From Candidatus Gillettellia adelgis (lineage in GTDB: Bacteria; Pseudomonadota; Gammaproteobacteria; Enterobacterales; Enterobacteriaceae), in contig CP047043.1 in the NCBI GenBank assembly GCA_020541285.1, forward strand, positions 124,001-188,000: a DNA stretch of 64,000 bases, in the 5' to 3' direction. How positions within the stretch are numbered: position 1 is the first letter of the stretch; each line of letters begins with the position of its first letter. The notes beneath the pieces were generated by a model. The model saw nothing but the letters and a program-made list of their open reading frames with translations. It did no database searches and was not told where the DNA came from. Made by a program: the position numbers and the translations under genes. Positions 24,527 to 37,214 of this stretch are shown here, piece after piece.

Positions 24527-24830
24527 AAAATCTATTAATTTAATTTTATCAGCATGCAGCATGATTTTTTTAATTCCTTTCTGCTCGAATGGCTGTGGAA
24601 GCATTTTTGCATGGTGATCTGACACTATCGATTGTTAATACTTGAGTGAGTGCTTATAGTAGAAAACATTAAAAACTACAAGCATTTGTACCATGCTTGT
24701 CTTTTCAACTTAGCTGCCCTTTGCTTTAAATGGTGCATAAATATAATATTTAGCAGGTAGTCCAGAAAGACTTGCTGTGTGAATAAGCATTAATACATAC
24801 ATTGCTTGATAAAATAATTAGCTCAGCAAT
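24527..24830 (-). pseudogene. priB: priB remnant (primosomal replication protein N)
   Basis: Read in shifting frames, nearly the whole of PriB is visible between rpsF and rpsR: ELIILSSNVCINAYSH at the start (PriB NRLVLSGTVCRTPL), SGLPAKYYIYAPFK, SMVQMLVVFN (AWCQMPVIVSG), LTQVLTID (ITHSITVG) and LKKIMLHADKIKLID at the end (LSKMVLHAEQIELID). No single frame is open for long, so the gene is dead. Its length is close to the original, so decay is by point changes and small indels rather than deletion. Confidence 0.85.
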
Positions 24831-24837
24831 TAAGATA

Positions 24838-25239
24838 TTAATGTTCTCCGGAATCCCTAATATTTTCATTACCTATATTTTCGTTAAGCACGTGATCTCG
24901 GCGGTTCATAGATCGTTCATCTGTTGTTTTTATCATCGGTGAAGCTACAGTGATTGCGCGCTTAACGCGCATGAGCATGCTACGAATAACGGCATCATTA
25001 AAGCGAAAGTTACTTTCCAATTCCTTAATGACTTCATAAGAAGTCTCAATGTTTAGTAAAATATAATGTGCTTTGTGTAGATTTTTGACCGGGTAAGCTA
25101 ATGGACGACGACCCCAGTCTTCTAGGCGATGTACTTGACCTTGTGCATTAGTAATAATAGCTTTATAACGATCAATCATATCTGGAACTTGCGTACTTTG
25201 ATCAGGATGAACCATAAAAACGATTTCATAATGACGCAT
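24838..25239 (-). CDS. rpsF: 30S ribosomal protein S6
   Basis: S6 binds 16S rRNA together with S18. The product (133 residues) starts [19 protein letters not shown] and contains [18 protein letters not shown]. The frame is open 20 codons further upstream, but AAGGAG eight bases before the ATG at 25239 and family length fix the start. The extra upstream codons overlap a leader hairpin. First gene of the operon. Confidence 0.97.
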   Translation of the reverse strand: MRHYEIVFMVHPDQSTQVPDMIDRYKAIITNAQGQVHRLEDWGRRPLAYPVKNLHKAHYILLNIETSYEVIKELESNFRFNDAVIRSMLMRVKRAITVASPMIKTTDERSMNRRDHVLNENIGNENIRDSGEH

Positions 25240-25263
25240 AAACTGCTCCTTACGAATTGTGGA

Positions 25264-25297
25264 GCCTCCTAGTAGGGCAACCATAGCCCTGGGAAGC
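25264..25297 (-). promoter_or_regulatory. hairpin in the rpsF leader, possible S6:S18 autoregulatory site
   Basis: On the minus strand, GCTTCC pairs with GGAGGC and, inside it, AGGGC pairs with GCCCT around a 7-base loop, with an asymmetric internal loop (C against ACTA). It lies 25 bases upstream of the rpsF start. S6:S18 complexes are known to bind an internal-loop hairpin in rpsF leaders of many bacteria. The shape agrees, but the conserved CCG of that motif is not obvious, so this is tentative. Confidence 0.4.
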
Positions 25298-25414
25298 AAG
25301 GAACGTATTTTAGTTATACGACTGAAAATAACATATAATCCTACTGGCGTGTAGGAAGAAACTCAAGAGCTGCGTAAAATTTATTCATCATCATTCGAGC
25401 AAATTTTAAGAATT

Positions 25415-26206
25415 TCAGCTTTGTTCTTTTTTTGTTTTTTTATAATGTTTTGTAATGCTATCTTTTGGAGTATAGCACAAGCGTTGTCTTACTGCTTCAA
25501 ATAAACAAATACCAGCCGCAACAGAGACATTTAGTGAGGAGATAGTGCCAGCCATGGGAATTTTTAGTAATTCGTCGCAGTGTTTCCGAGTTAAAAGACG
25601 TATGCCTTCACTTTCTTCGCCCATCACTAAAGCTATAGGACCAGTCATTTTGCACTGATATACTGTGTGAGTCGCTTCACTAACAGTACCTATGACCCAG
25701 ATATTCATCGCCTGTAGCGAACGTAGCGTACGTGCTAAGTTTGTAACGCGGACTAGCGGTATACTCTCTGCTGCACCACAGGCTACTTTTTTAACGGTGC
25801 TATTTAATTGGGCAGAACGGTTTCGTGGAACAATCACTGCATGCACACCCGCCGCGTTAGCGCTACGCAGGCAGGCACCAAGGTTATGTGGGTCGGTTAC
25901 ACCATCTAGTACGAGTAAGAATGGAGCATTAACATTTTGTAATAATATTAGTAGATCTCTTTCTTGTAGTTGCTGTGTTTCATGTATTCTAGCGATTATG
26001 CCTTGATGCATAGCGCCCTGTACTTTATAGTTTAGCCATTGGCGGTTTTTCATTTGGACAGCCAGACCATGTCCTTTTAATTCAGTAAGCAATGCTTGTA
26101 AACGAGCGTTCTGATGCCCCTGTAATATAAAGACTTCTAGTAAGCATTGTGGGTTAAGTTCTAGGAGGGTTTTGATGGTGTGAATGCCGTAAACAATTGC
26201 GCTCAT
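25415..26206 (-). CDS. rlmB: 23S rRNA Gm2251 2'-O-methyltransferase RlmB
   Basis: SPOUT-family enzyme that methylates G2251 in the peptidyl-transferase centre. The 263-residue product has the N-terminal L30-like domain (YGIHTIKTLLELNPQ), then LVLDGVTDPHNLGACLRSA, IALVMGEESEGI and IPMAGTISSLNVSVAAGICLFE, the knot that binds SAM. The E. coli enzyme (243 residues) ends near EAVRQRS; here about 20 extra lysine-rich residues follow. It is downstream of rnr with 173 bases between, as in E. coli. Confidence 0.96.
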   Translation of the reverse strand: MSAIVYGIHTIKTLLELNPQCLLEVFILQGHQNARLQALLTELKGHGLAVQMKNRQWLNYKVQGAMHQGIIARIHETQQLQERDLLILLQNVNAPFLLVLDGVTDPHNLGACLRSANAAGVHAVIVPRNRSAQLNSTVKKVACGAAESIPLVRVTNLARTLRSLQAMNIWVIGTVSEATHTVYQCKMTGPIALVMGEESEGIRLLTRKHCDELLKIPMAGTISSLNVSVAAGICLFEAVRQRLCYTPKDSITKHYKKTKKEQS

Positions 26207-26379
26207 GATGCTCTCTTAGTGTACAGATTACGGTTATCATCTAGTAAGAATTATTAGGTGTCATAGGTCAAGTCTGGTCGGCATGTTCTTTTTAGATAAG
26301 CTTTTAACTTGACTGGTTCTTGCATTCTATTGCGGTTTGCAATATACTTGTTGACTATTATCTATTATCGATTTTTACT

Positions 26380-28758
26380 CTACTTATTAGGTTTGATTGT
26401 TTTTTTTAAAGATTTTCTTAATTTAGTGTCAGTGGATGAGTTGTTATCATAATATTTAATCGGTGATTGACTGCGAGTTAAATTGTTTGGGATACTATGA
26501 CGTAAGATTCGTATGCCTCCGCTGTTCTTGTTATATTTGCGTTTAATTTTTTTAGCACCATATGGCTTGCAAGTGCTAGAAATAAGTGAGAAATCAATGT
26601 TGCGTTCGTCCATATGCACAGCCGCAACGCGGATGCTTACTGTATCACCTAAACGGTAAACAACTCCGGAGGACTCACCAATTAAACGTTGACCGATACT
26701 ATCGTAGCGATAGTAATCATTGTCTAGTGAAGATACGTGCACAAGGCCATCAATAAACAGGCTGTTTAAACGTACAAAGAAGCCGAAGCCAGTCACGCTA
26801 GCGATAATTCCGCTGAATACGGTACCGACATGATCTTGCATATAGTCGCACTTTAGCCAATCAACAACGTTTCGTGTTGCTTCATCCGCACGACGTTCGG
26901 CCATGGAGCAATGTGTGCCTAATTGTAACATTTCTTTAAAATTACTGCAACAGCCACTAATTAGTATCGAGTGCTCGTGGGTCTTGTCATGCTCTTTCTT
27001 TAGCAAGTGTTTAATAGTCCTATGTAGTGCTAAATCTGGATAACGCCGGATTGGTGAAGTGAAGTGACTATATGAAGCTAACGCTAAACCAAAGTGACCA
27101 CGATTGTCCGGGTCATACATTGCCTGTTTCATTGAACGTAGCAACATGGTTTGAAGCATTTCATAATCGGGACGTTTGGTGATTTTATTTATTAGTGCAG
27201 CGTAATCTTTTGGTTGTGGTTTACTGCCACCTCCAAGAATCAATCCAAGCTCACTTAGAACGCTGCGCAATGCATAGATGTGGTCATCGCTTGGGCGATC
27301 ATGAACACGGAAAAGCGTTGATCCTTGATGTTTCTCAACAAAATGTGCTGCAGCAACGTTGGCCATAATCATGCATTCTTCAATTAGGCTGTGAGCATCG
27401 TTACGTACCGTTGGTTCAATCCGTGCAATACGACGCGCGGCATTAAAGATAAACTTAGCTTCTCCGGTTTCAAAGGCAATGCCGCCACGCTCATTGCGAG
27501 CTTTATCTAGTACATAATACATTGCATGTAAATTTTCTAAATGTTTTACTAGAACATGATAATGCTCACGTATCTTCTGCTCTCCTTGTAAAATACGAGA
27601 AACTGCATCGTAGGTTAATCGTGCATGGGAACTCATTATGGCTTCATAGAACTTGCTTGTTAATAGCTGCCCTTGGGCAGATAGAGTCATTTCGCATACG
27701 ATACAAAATCGATCGACATGCGGGTTCAAGGAACATAGATTATTAGATAAAAGCTCTGGTAGCATGGGAATGACTTGTGACGGGAAATACACTGAGGTAG
27801 CACGGTTCCTTGCCTCATTATCTATCGGGGTAGATGGGTGTACATAATAGCTAACATCAGCAATCGCTACCCACAAACGCCAACCGCCTCCACTCTTCTT
27901 CTCACAATACACAGCGTCATCAAAGTCGCGTGCATCTTCGCCATCAATGGTTACTAATGGCAGTTGACGTATATCAGTTCGGTTTGTCTTGGTCATTTCT
28001 GTCAAGTGTTTACCGAGATGAGCAACTTGTTCCTCCACCTCAGACGGCCAATTATACGGGATCTCATGAGTACGTAGAGCAATATCGATTGCCATATTAG
28101 TGCTCATTTTTTTGCCAAGAATCTCAACGATCTTACCAACTGCCTTTGTGCTTCTGGTAGGGCGTTGGACTAATGTAACTGATACTATATAGCCCATGCG
28201 TGCGCCGTTGACAGCGTCATCTGGAATTAGAATATCGAAGTTTAGGCGACTGTCGTCTGGTATAACGAATCCAGTACCAGCATCTATGAAGAAACGACCG
28301 ATAATCTGGCTGGTTTTTGGTACTAAAACGCGCACGATACGTACTGCGCAACGGCCCTTGCGATCGCGGTTAAGCGCCTGTGCTAGCACTATGTCTCCGT
28401 GAATTGTCATCTTCATTTGTTCAGTGGTAAGGTAAAAGTCATCCTTGCTTCCCTCGATGCGTAGGAAGCCATAGCCATCGCGATGGCCGATTACAGTACC
28501 GCGCACTAAATCTAAACGTTCTGGCAGCGCATAGCACTGGCGGCGAGTAAATATTAACTGGCCATCACGCTCCATAGCGCGAAGACGGCGACGCAATGCT
28601 TCTAATCTTACTCCCTCCACTACATTTAGTTCTTTTGCTAATGCTTCGCGGCTAGCAGGCGCATCTCGTTTGGCTAGATAAGCTAGAATATATTCTCGGC
28701 TAGGAATGGGGAATGTGTATTTTTTAGTTTCTCGTTCTAAAAATGGATCTTGTAACAT
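26380..28758 (-). CDS. rnr: ribonuclease R
   Basis: RNase R is a 3'-5' exoribonuclease that degrades structured RNA and takes part in rRNA quality control. The 792-residue product (E. coli 813) has an N-terminal winged-helix region (residues 20-80), cold-shock domains (GYGFLRIEG), and the RNB catalytic domain with the acidic DGEDARDFDDAVY motif near residue 275. An S1 domain (VGTVFSGIIASVTGFGFFVRL) follows near residue 655, then a basic tail. GGAGG precedes the ATG. It keeps the purA-(nsrR)-rnr-rlmB order of E. coli, with nsrR lost. Confidence 0.97.
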   Translation of the reverse strand: MLQDPFLERETKKYTFPIPSREYILAYLAKRDAPASREALAKELNVVEGVRLEALRRRLRAMERDGQLIFTRRQCYALPERLDLVRGTVIGHRDGYGFLRIEGSKDDFYLTTEQMKMTIHGDIVLAQALNRDRKGRCAVRIVRVLVPKTSQIIGRFFIDAGTGFVIPDDSRLNFDILIPDDAVNGARMGYIVSVTLVQRPTRSTKAVGKIVEILGKKMSTNMAIDIALRTHEIPYNWPSEVEEQVAHLGKHLTEMTKTNRTDIRQLPLVTIDGEDARDFDDAVYCEKKSGGGWRLWVAIADVSYYVHPSTPIDNEARNRATSVYFPSQVIPMLPELLSNNLCSLNPHVDRFCIVCEMTLSAQGQLLTSKFYEAIMSSHARLTYDAVSRILQGEQKIREHYHVLVKHLENLHAMYYVLDKARNERGGIAFETGEAKFIFNAARRIARIEPTVRNDAHSLIEECMIMANVAAAHFVEKHQGSTLFRVHDRPSDDHIYALRSVLSELGLILGGGSKPQPKDYAALINKITKRPDYEMLQTMLLRSMKQAMYDPDNRGHFGLALASYSHFTSPIRRYPDLALHRTIKHLLKKEHDKTHEHSILISGCCSNFKEMLQLGTHCSMAERRADEATRNVVDWLKCDYMQDHVGTVFSGIIASVTGFGFFVRLNSLFIDGLVHVSSLDNDYYRYDSIGQRLIGESSGVVYRLGDTVSIRVAAVHMDERNIDFSLISSTCKPYGAKKIKRKYNKNSGGIRILRHSIPNNLTRSQSPIKYYDNNSSTDTKLRKSLKKTIKPNK

Positions 28759-30555
28759 TGCGGTACCTCCGTTGTCATCGACAGGATATCATTGAATTTT
28801 ATTTTTCAAGGATACTTCATTCAACAAGTATTAGCCTGTAAAGTAGGAAGTTTTAAGCATATCTACCAAGATGTCTTGAATGTAGCTTTTCAAGAAAATA
28901 TTACGCGCTGACAAAGTACTTACTTGAAGTATTAAGCAATAATTATATAACAAAAGCTACACTAGTAGTTTAGTAATATCAGCAGCTTTGATGCTCTTAT
29001 TATACTATACAGTCAAACAATTTTCCTGGTATGTTGAAATGAATATTTGGTATTTTAAAACTGTATAGATAATGTTACAATAGCTTAATTAATTGATTAT
29101 ATTAATAATAGCGTGAAGATAAATGAGATGCACCCAGTCAATACAAGAGACTGATTATTTGTGTGACGTTAGAAAGTCATCGATACTTAACACAGATGTA
29201 GTTTTAATGATTCTAAGTATAAACTTCTTGAGTATTATTGCACAATAATTATCTTAGATGATTTTTGGAAAAAGAATGCGTAGCTAATTATTTTTGTATT
29301 ACATGTTAGATGGATATAAAAAAGATTTTTGTAACTCTGTAGCTAAAGAGCACCTTAGTATACTAAATGTAGTGATATCAACTCAAGTATAATGCACACC
29401 CTAACAGTTTTATAGGTAAACCGCAGAGACATAGCTTATATTTCTTAAATGTAGGTATTTAGTTGTTATCCGTTAAATAAGTTATGGTTATCCGTAATAG
29501 TAGGAAAAGATTTGCTAGATTTGTTGCTCACTCCAAATAAATTAAAGCAAATAGGTATAATTAGAGACAATGCTTAGATATAGAGAATAAAATTCTAAAA
29601 TTTACTTTTTTAATCTTGGACTCACTGAATAGTTTGAGCTACGAAGACATATAGAATACGACAATCAATTTTATCACTGTGCTATATTGCAGTTCTTATT
29701 TAAACAGCACGTATTAATGGCATGAACAGGCTAAGCTAATAAACTAAATATTAAGCACACTATTTAATAGATTATTTTAGTAGATTTTAAAGCTTGCATA
29801 ACCTGACTAGATACTATGAGACGTAAAATCATATAAAATCTATCGGTAGAGTCAAGATAAGCTAATAGTTTGGTAATGATTTTATAAAATAGTTAGTGAA
29901 CTTTAGTGTTAAAGTGCTAACTGATCTCTATAACTTCGGAGTACTAACACGTTAAAACTTAGCATTTTTAATGATCAACTTCTAATTTGTATAAAGAAAC
30001 AAAGTTTTAAAGCAATCTTGTGTATATCTGGATAAGCAAGCGCTTAGCTGATTTGGCGGTACTAGTGTTGCCCGTAAAGCTGTGTTGATCTGTAGTGACT
30101 GTGCACCAGTCATGGCACTCTATGTTAGAGTGTTACATAGCTCAGCATTTCTTTTAAGGTACTATCTAATATACTTCGTTACGACTACCAAAGAAATCTG
30201 AAAACCAGATAAAGATATTAGCAAGCATATTTTATGTGCTTCTAATATATAAAATCGTCCTCTGTTTATATAATGATATAATGGAACAGATGTGTAAGTC
30301 TTACAGAAGAAATAAAAACTGCAGCCAAACTATCGGTGCTTTACCTGATCATAATCGGTCATCACTACTATAGTCGTACAAACCACTAATAATACAGATT
30401 ACTGTAGTGCTATTAGCATTTATTAATCACACAGAAATATAGCATTCAATCAATGTAGCATAGCAATTTATAACTCATTAGTTATCGTAGCTAGTATATT
30501 GGTGAAGTGCTCATGCAGAATCAATAGATAATATAGTAATGCCGCGCAATTACAT
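28759..30555. other. gene-free stretch between rnr and purA
   Basis: About 1.8 kb of AT-rich DNA where E. coli has nsrR (141 codons). I read the minus strand in all frames in several places and found no convincing NsrR segment, so if it was here it is beyond recognition. The stretch is also longer than nsrR needs. Confidence 0.45.
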
Positions 30556-30585
30556 AGACTGCACCGTGCAATTATGATGCAGTCT
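30556..30585 (-). terminator. hairpin after purA, possible terminator
   Basis: AGACTGCA (30556-30563) pairs perfectly with TGCAGTCT (30578-30585) around a 14-base loop, 17 bases beyond the purA stop. No T run follows on the minus strand, so factor-independent termination is not assured. Confidence 0.4.
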
Positions 30586-30602
30586 TAGATAACAAAAGAT
30601 AA

Positions 30603-31919
<1,317 letters not shown>

Positions 31920-31994
31920 TTAAAAATGGATTTTACCACCCTAATTTTCTATTTTCAGTATTTTAAGCATAAAAGTATATGTGTTTCAAACTAA

Positions 31995-32190
31995 GTGGAT
32001 ATTTTGTTAGAAATGTGTAATAAAGCATATAGTTTACCGTCATCATGCAAATGATGAATGATCATGCTTAATATGCAATCCCTAAGTAATAATTAGCATT
32101 ATGATTTTTAAAGCTCTCGGAAGCAGCATGGATTTTAATCCTTGTAGTAATAATTCCTCTCATTGTCAATCAGATGATAAAAATTAGGTG
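31995..32190 (-). pseudogene. yjeT: yjeT remnant (small membrane protein)
   Basis: On the minus strand the segment LQGLKSMLLPRALKIIMLII (about 32085-32146) matches YjeT LEGLGPMLYPKAWKKMISAM. Stops lie on both sides (a TGA just upstream, a TAG just downstream). YjeT (65 residues) sits between hflC and purA in E. coli, the same position as here. No intact frame remains. Confidence 0.7.
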
Positions 32191-32235
32191 ATATCTAAAC
32201 AGAAATAGACTCTTGATTAGATAAAGACCGAGAAG

Positions 32236-33240
32236 TTACTCATCATGCTTAGAATGAGGTGACTTCATATAGCGGAAGAAGTCGCTATCTGGGCTTAATA
32301 TTATTATATCCTGATTATTATTAAAGCTTATTTCATAAGCATGTAAGCTACGGATGAAGGAGTAAAACTCTGGAGCCTGACTAAACGTGTTAGCGAATAA
32401 CTTAGCGGATTCAGCGTCTCCTTCACCACGAGTAATACGCGCCTGACGTTCAGCTGCCGCTAAGGTACGTGTTACTTCGTAATCCGCACTAGCACGTAAC
32501 TTTTCTGCTTCTTCTTGTCCTTGTGAACGTAAACGTCGGGCTACTGCTTCACGCTCAGCACGCATACGTTGGTAAATAGCACCAGACACTTCGGCTGGCA
32601 GGTTGATCTGTTTGATACGCACATCCATCACTTCAATACCCAGTGCTGTCATGCTGTTCGAGTTAACTGGCAGTTGTTTTCCAGTCGTTTCTCGCGCAAC
32701 ACGCGCCGCTGCAGAAGCAATGGCGTTATCTGCCTCAGTAGTAGTGACCTCTTTTCCATCTACGGTACCGGTATTTAGTGCAATGCGTACATCTGACATC
32801 AATCTACCGCGTGAGTCAGTAACGATTTCCTTGACATCTAGACAGCCGATTTCAGAACGCAAACGGTCACTAAATTTGCGTTTTAACAGTATTTCAGCTT
32901 GAGAGACATCGCCACCTCCAGTTGCTAAATAATAACGACTAAAATCGCTAATACGCCATTTTAGATAGGAGTCAACGATCAGGTCTTTTTTTTCGCTAGT
33001 AACAAAGCGATCAGCTTGATTATCCATGGTTTGGATGCGCGCATCTAAGTTCTTTACAGTTTCAATAAATGGGATCTTGAAATGCAGACCTGGCGCATAT
33101 ACAAGTGGTTTATTTTCGCTGTCACGCAGTACTTTACCAAAGCGCAACACGATGCCACGTCGACCTTCTTGCACTACGAATACTGCGGCGTATAGCGCTA
33201 TTAGGATTACAAGAATGCTCATTATAAATGATTTATGCAT
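32236..33240 (-). CDS. hflC: HflC, modulator of FtsH protease
   Basis: HflC and HflK form a large SPFH/prohibitin-like complex in the inner membrane that encloses and restrains FtsH. The 334-residue protein has one N-terminal membrane anchor (FIMSILVILIALYAAVFVV), the SPFH domain (GRRGIVLRFGKVL) and the coiled-coil region (RMRAEREAVARRLRSQGQEEA). GGAGG within the end of hflK serves as ribosome-binding site. It starts one base after hflK, so the two are translationally coupled. FtsH is not in the window. Confidence 0.97.
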   Translation of the reverse strand: MHKSFIMSILVILIALYAAVFVVQEGRRGIVLRFGKVLRDSENKPLVYAPGLHFKIPFIETVKNLDARIQTMDNQADRFVTSEKKDLIVDSYLKWRISDFSRYYLATGGGDVSQAEILLKRKFSDRLRSEIGCLDVKEIVTDSRGRLMSDVRIALNTGTVDGKEVTTTEADNAIASAAARVARETTGKQLPVNSNSMTALGIEVMDVRIKQINLPAEVSGAIYQRMRAEREAVARRLRSQGQEEAEKLRASADYEVTRTLAAAERQARITRGEGDAESAKLFANTFSQAPEFYSFIRSLHAYEISFNNNQDIIILSPDSDFFRYMKSPHSKHDE

Positions 33241-33241
33241 T

Positions 33242-34504
33242 TTACCCCCTCCCTACGCGAGTGCTGTGATCGCGCTGTGCATGTACTCGACGTTGGTTCA
33301 TGTTCGAATCGTTATGAGTAGTGTTTTGGCTATTAGAACTATTTCCTCCACTCGTAGAGGAAGGAGGCGTAAGTTGAATAAAGCTGGTGACTTTTTTTCT
33401 CATATTCTCAGGAGTACTGGTTTGATTATGCAAAATTTGATCTAGAGATAACATGATTAGAGCATTCCCCTTGTTACTCACTAGTACTTTACGGGTGTGG
33501 CTTAATATTTTTTCTATTGTTTCGAGATACAGACGTTCACGAGTAATATCTGAAGCTACTTTATATTCTGGTAATAGCTTTTCAAAGCGAGCTACTTCAC
33601 CTTGCGCCTCTAGAATAGTACGATCCTTGTATGCCTTCGCGTCTTCTAATAAGCGCTGTGCTTGACCGTTAGCACGCGGCTGAACTTCGTTAGCATACGC
33701 TTCTGCTTCGCGAATATACTGCTGCTCGTTCTCGCGTGCAGCGATAGCGTCATCAAAGGATGCTTTAACTTCCTCTGGCGGACGGGCTGCCTGAAAGTTA
33801 ACATCTAGCAGTGTAATACCTATATTATAAGGACGAATGGTTTCTTCTAATATACGTTGCGTATCGTTGCGAACTACAGTACGACCTTCGGTTAGAATGC
33901 GATCCATAGAATATTTACCAATTACACCGCGTAAGGCGCTGTCAGTTGCTTGACTTAGGCTGTCATCGGCATTTACTACGCTGAACAAATAGGTTTCTGG
34001 GTTAGTAACACGATACTGTACGTTCATTTCTACGTGCACTACATTTTCATCGGAAGTTAACATTACACCAGATGCTGCTAGTTCACGAACTGACTCTACG
34101 TTGACTATGTGTAATTCATCAACAAAAGTTGGCTTCCAGTTCAGTCCCGGTTGTACAAGATGGCTGAATTTACCGCAGCGAGTTATTACACCACGTTCAG
34201 CTTCTTTAATTGTATAAAAACCACTAGAAGCCCAGATCGTTACCGCGATGAATATTATTGCACCGATCATAGAGTTGCTGAGTTTTGAACATAATCTGTT
34301 TGTATTACTGCTATTGCCTTTAGAGTGTTTACTCACATCTAAGTTGCTTAATTTTTTTTTGAGTTTTCGAAATATTTCATCGAAACTAGGTGATGTGTGG
34401 TTACAATTACCTTTATTATTACCGTCGGAGTGTCCGTTATTATTTTTACCGTTCCCCCACGGGTCGCGGTCTTGTCCGTTATTACCGGGCTGATTCCACG
34501 CCAT
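33242..34504 (-). CDS. hflK: HflK, modulator of FtsH protease
   Basis: Partner of HflC. The start MAWNQPGNNGQDRDPWGNG is characteristic of HflK. The frame opens four codons earlier (34516), but GGAG seven bases before the ATG at 34504 and the family start support 420 residues (E. coli 419). A Gly/Asn-rich cytoplasmic tail is followed by a membrane segment (SMIGAIIFIAVTIWASSGF), the SPFH domain (EAERGVITRCGKF) and a coiled coil. hflX, which precedes it in E. coli, is not recognisable. Confidence 0.97.
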   Translation of the reverse strand: MAWNQPGNNGQDRDPWGNGKNNNGHSDGNNKGNCNHTSPSFDEIFRKLKKKLSNLDVSKHSKGNSSNTNRLCSKLSNSMIGAIIFIAVTIWASSGFYTIKEAERGVITRCGKFSHLVQPGLNWKPTFVDELHIVNVESVRELAASGVMLTSDENVVHVEMNVQYRVTNPETYLFSVVNADDSLSQATDSALRGVIGKYSMDRILTEGRTVVRNDTQRILEETIRPYNIGITLLDVNFQAARPPEEVKASFDDAIAARENEQQYIREAEAYANEVQPRANGQAQRLLEDAKAYKDRTILEAQGEVARFEKLLPEYKVASDITRERLYLETIEKILSHTRKVLVSNKGNALIMLSLDQILHNQTSTPENMRKKVTSFIQLTPPSSTSGGNSSNSQNTTHNDSNMNQRRVHAQRDHSTRVGRG

Positions 34505-35590
34505 GTTTAGCTCCATAGTTTATAATGATCGTACTGTAGGTTTATGCCTATGGTACGAAGGGTTATCAAACATAATAGGAAATGATTATGCGATAAAGTG
34601 ACTTAAATCTTATGCCTCTTGACATCGAAACCACTATCTCGTGTAACACTAGACAAAATATAACAGTGTTAATATGCTAACTTTATGCTACTAATATTAA
34701 ATTCTTGCTCTGTCAATATGACTAAAAACTATACGCTTGTAGCGATAAATATCGCTCATAATACACTACTTCTTTAGAGTTACTAAGTGTCTGACGTATA
34801 CTTGTCAGACTGATAAGCGTTATATGTTATTAGATTTTCTTGCTTATGTGAGTTATTTATAAAATCAGTAGATTAGAATTAAGATTCCTTACTCTTAAGT
34901 GGAACCTGGAGCTTACAGTAAGTATTACTTGCGTGGCTTTTTAAAAGATGCCTAGTTCTATCTATTATTTTTTGCTATAACTAAAAGTGTTATAAACAAG
35001 TTTGCAAAGCTTGCCTGTGTTGTTTGTATAATAGCTTAAGAGAGCAAATTATATTTCTTTTTATAAATATAGTATACGCCTGATCCAGTTAGTATATTAA
35101 AATACATCCTCAAGATATTTAGATGACGATCTTGTGGATATTATATCTATACTACATTCAGTTAAGTAGGTGTGTAGAAGTACCAAGATATTTTCTCCTC
35201 TATAGCATTTGCTAGATATTTGATTTTATATTAAAAATATCGAGTGTAGCAATAAAATATATTATATGACTGATAGTCGTCAGGTAGTCCAAGAGCACTA
35301 CGTTTTTTAGTGTGACGCTTGCACTCTGTTAAGTTGTACAGGATATATGTTCAATCTCTATAATATATCAGGATGATCTGCCTTGCTCTATATTAGTAGG
35401 GTGCTCACTGTTTTGATATTGTTGTCACGCATACCTACGACCTCTATAGTAATAGATGCTCATATACTATTAAGGATTAATTAGGTGAACAAGTATTGCT
35501 CTTCAAGAGCATATCTTATAGTAACTGCAATGTATAAGATGATTTATGCATATAGCATGGCATGTTTAATGATCCATGCGCTGTCATATT
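34505..35590. other. region of the lost hflX gene
   Basis: In E. coli hflX lies between hfq and hflK. Here about 1.1 kb (hflX is 1.28 kb) has no open frame. A few scraps in the right order could be HflX (for example a PRK*YLL piece near 34920-34940 against TRQATLLLHV), but each is too short to be convincing. The nucleotide-binding motifs are not readable. This may be a very old hflX pseudogene. Confidence 0.35.
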
Positions 35591-36269
<679 letters not shown>

Positions 36270-37214
36270 TCATTTCATTGACGCACTAACAACCTGGATT
36301 ACTTTATTCAGAGCTTCTTTTGGTTTGTCGCTATCCAGCCAATACAATAAATGCCAACTACGTAACCAAGTTATTTGTCGCTTTGCTAGTTGACGTGTTG
36401 CGCAAATACCACGATAAATCATCTCATCGTAATTTATATCACCGGACAAGTATGACCACATCTGACGGTAGCCAATACTTCGTATGGAAGGTAAGTCGGC
36501 GTGTAAATCATGCCGTGCAAACAGTATACGCACTTCTTCTTCAAAACCTGCTGCTAACATTTGATGGTATCGTAGTTTAATACGTTGATGAATTAACGCA
36601 CGACTAGAAGGTGCTATCGCAAATTGATGCACATAATATGGTAATGATTCCCCCTTTTTTTTTGTTAGTTCCGTAAACGTTTTCCCTGAAAGTAAAAAAA
36701 CTTCTAGTGCTCTAGAGAGTCTCTGCAGATCATTTACATTAATTCTTGAGGCTGAAACTGGGTCAATTTTTTTTAACTGATCATGCAGAATCTGACACCC
36801 ATCTTTTTCTGCTTGTTGTTTTATATATTTACGTATTAATGGATCAGCAGGTGGTAGTGGTGATAAACCGGATAATAACGCCTTATAATACAACATAGTA
36901 CCACCTACTAGCAGTGGAATACCGCCAGAAGAGGTAATATCAGCCATTGCGTTTAACACATCCATTTGAAAATCTGCAACTGAGTATGTTTGTGCGGGGT
37001 CACGGATATTAATTAGTCTATGCGGTGCTTTTTTTAACTCTACATCACTTGGTTTTGCAGTTCCAATATTCATACCGCGATAAATTAATGTAGAATCTAC
37101 ACTAATCAGTTCTACGGGAAGGTAGTACCGTAGCTGAATTGCTAGCGATGTTTTACCTGCAGCAGTTGGTCCCATGATAAAAATAACTGGGAAATCTCGT
37201 GTTATGTCAGCCAT
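36270..37214 (-). CDS. miaA: tRNA dimethylallyltransferase MiaA
   Basis: MiaA adds a dimethylallyl group to A37 of tRNAs that read U-starting codons, including the tRNA-Ser(UGA) in this window. The protein (314 residues from the ATG at 37214; a TTG three codons upstream is also possible) has the P-loop [12 protein letters not shown], then [29 protein letters not shown] and GYRQMWSYL. It overlaps the end of the mutL remnant, as miaA and mutL overlap in E. coli. The ribosome-binding site is weak. Confidence 0.96.
   Translation of the reverse strand: MADITRDFPVIFIMGPTAAGKTSLAIQLRYYLPVELISVDSTLIYRGMNIGTAKPSDVELKKAPHRLINIRDPAQTYSVADFQMDVLNAMADITSSGGIPLLVGGTMLYYKALLSGLSPLPPADPLIRKYIKQQAEKDGCQILHDQLKKIDPVSASRINVNDLQRLSRALEVFLLSGKTFTELTKKKGESLPYYVHQFAIAPSSRALIHQRIKLRYHQMLAAGFEEEVRILFARHDLHADLPSIRSIGYRQMWSYLSGDINYDEMIYRGICATRQLAKRQITWLRSWHLLYWLDSDKPKEALNKVIQVVSASMK

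Noticed and set aside
25240-25299. 20-codon upstream extension of rpsF
   Set aside because: It would be encoded by the leader hairpin; the ATG at 25239 has AAGGAG at the right distance and gives the usual S6 N-terminus.
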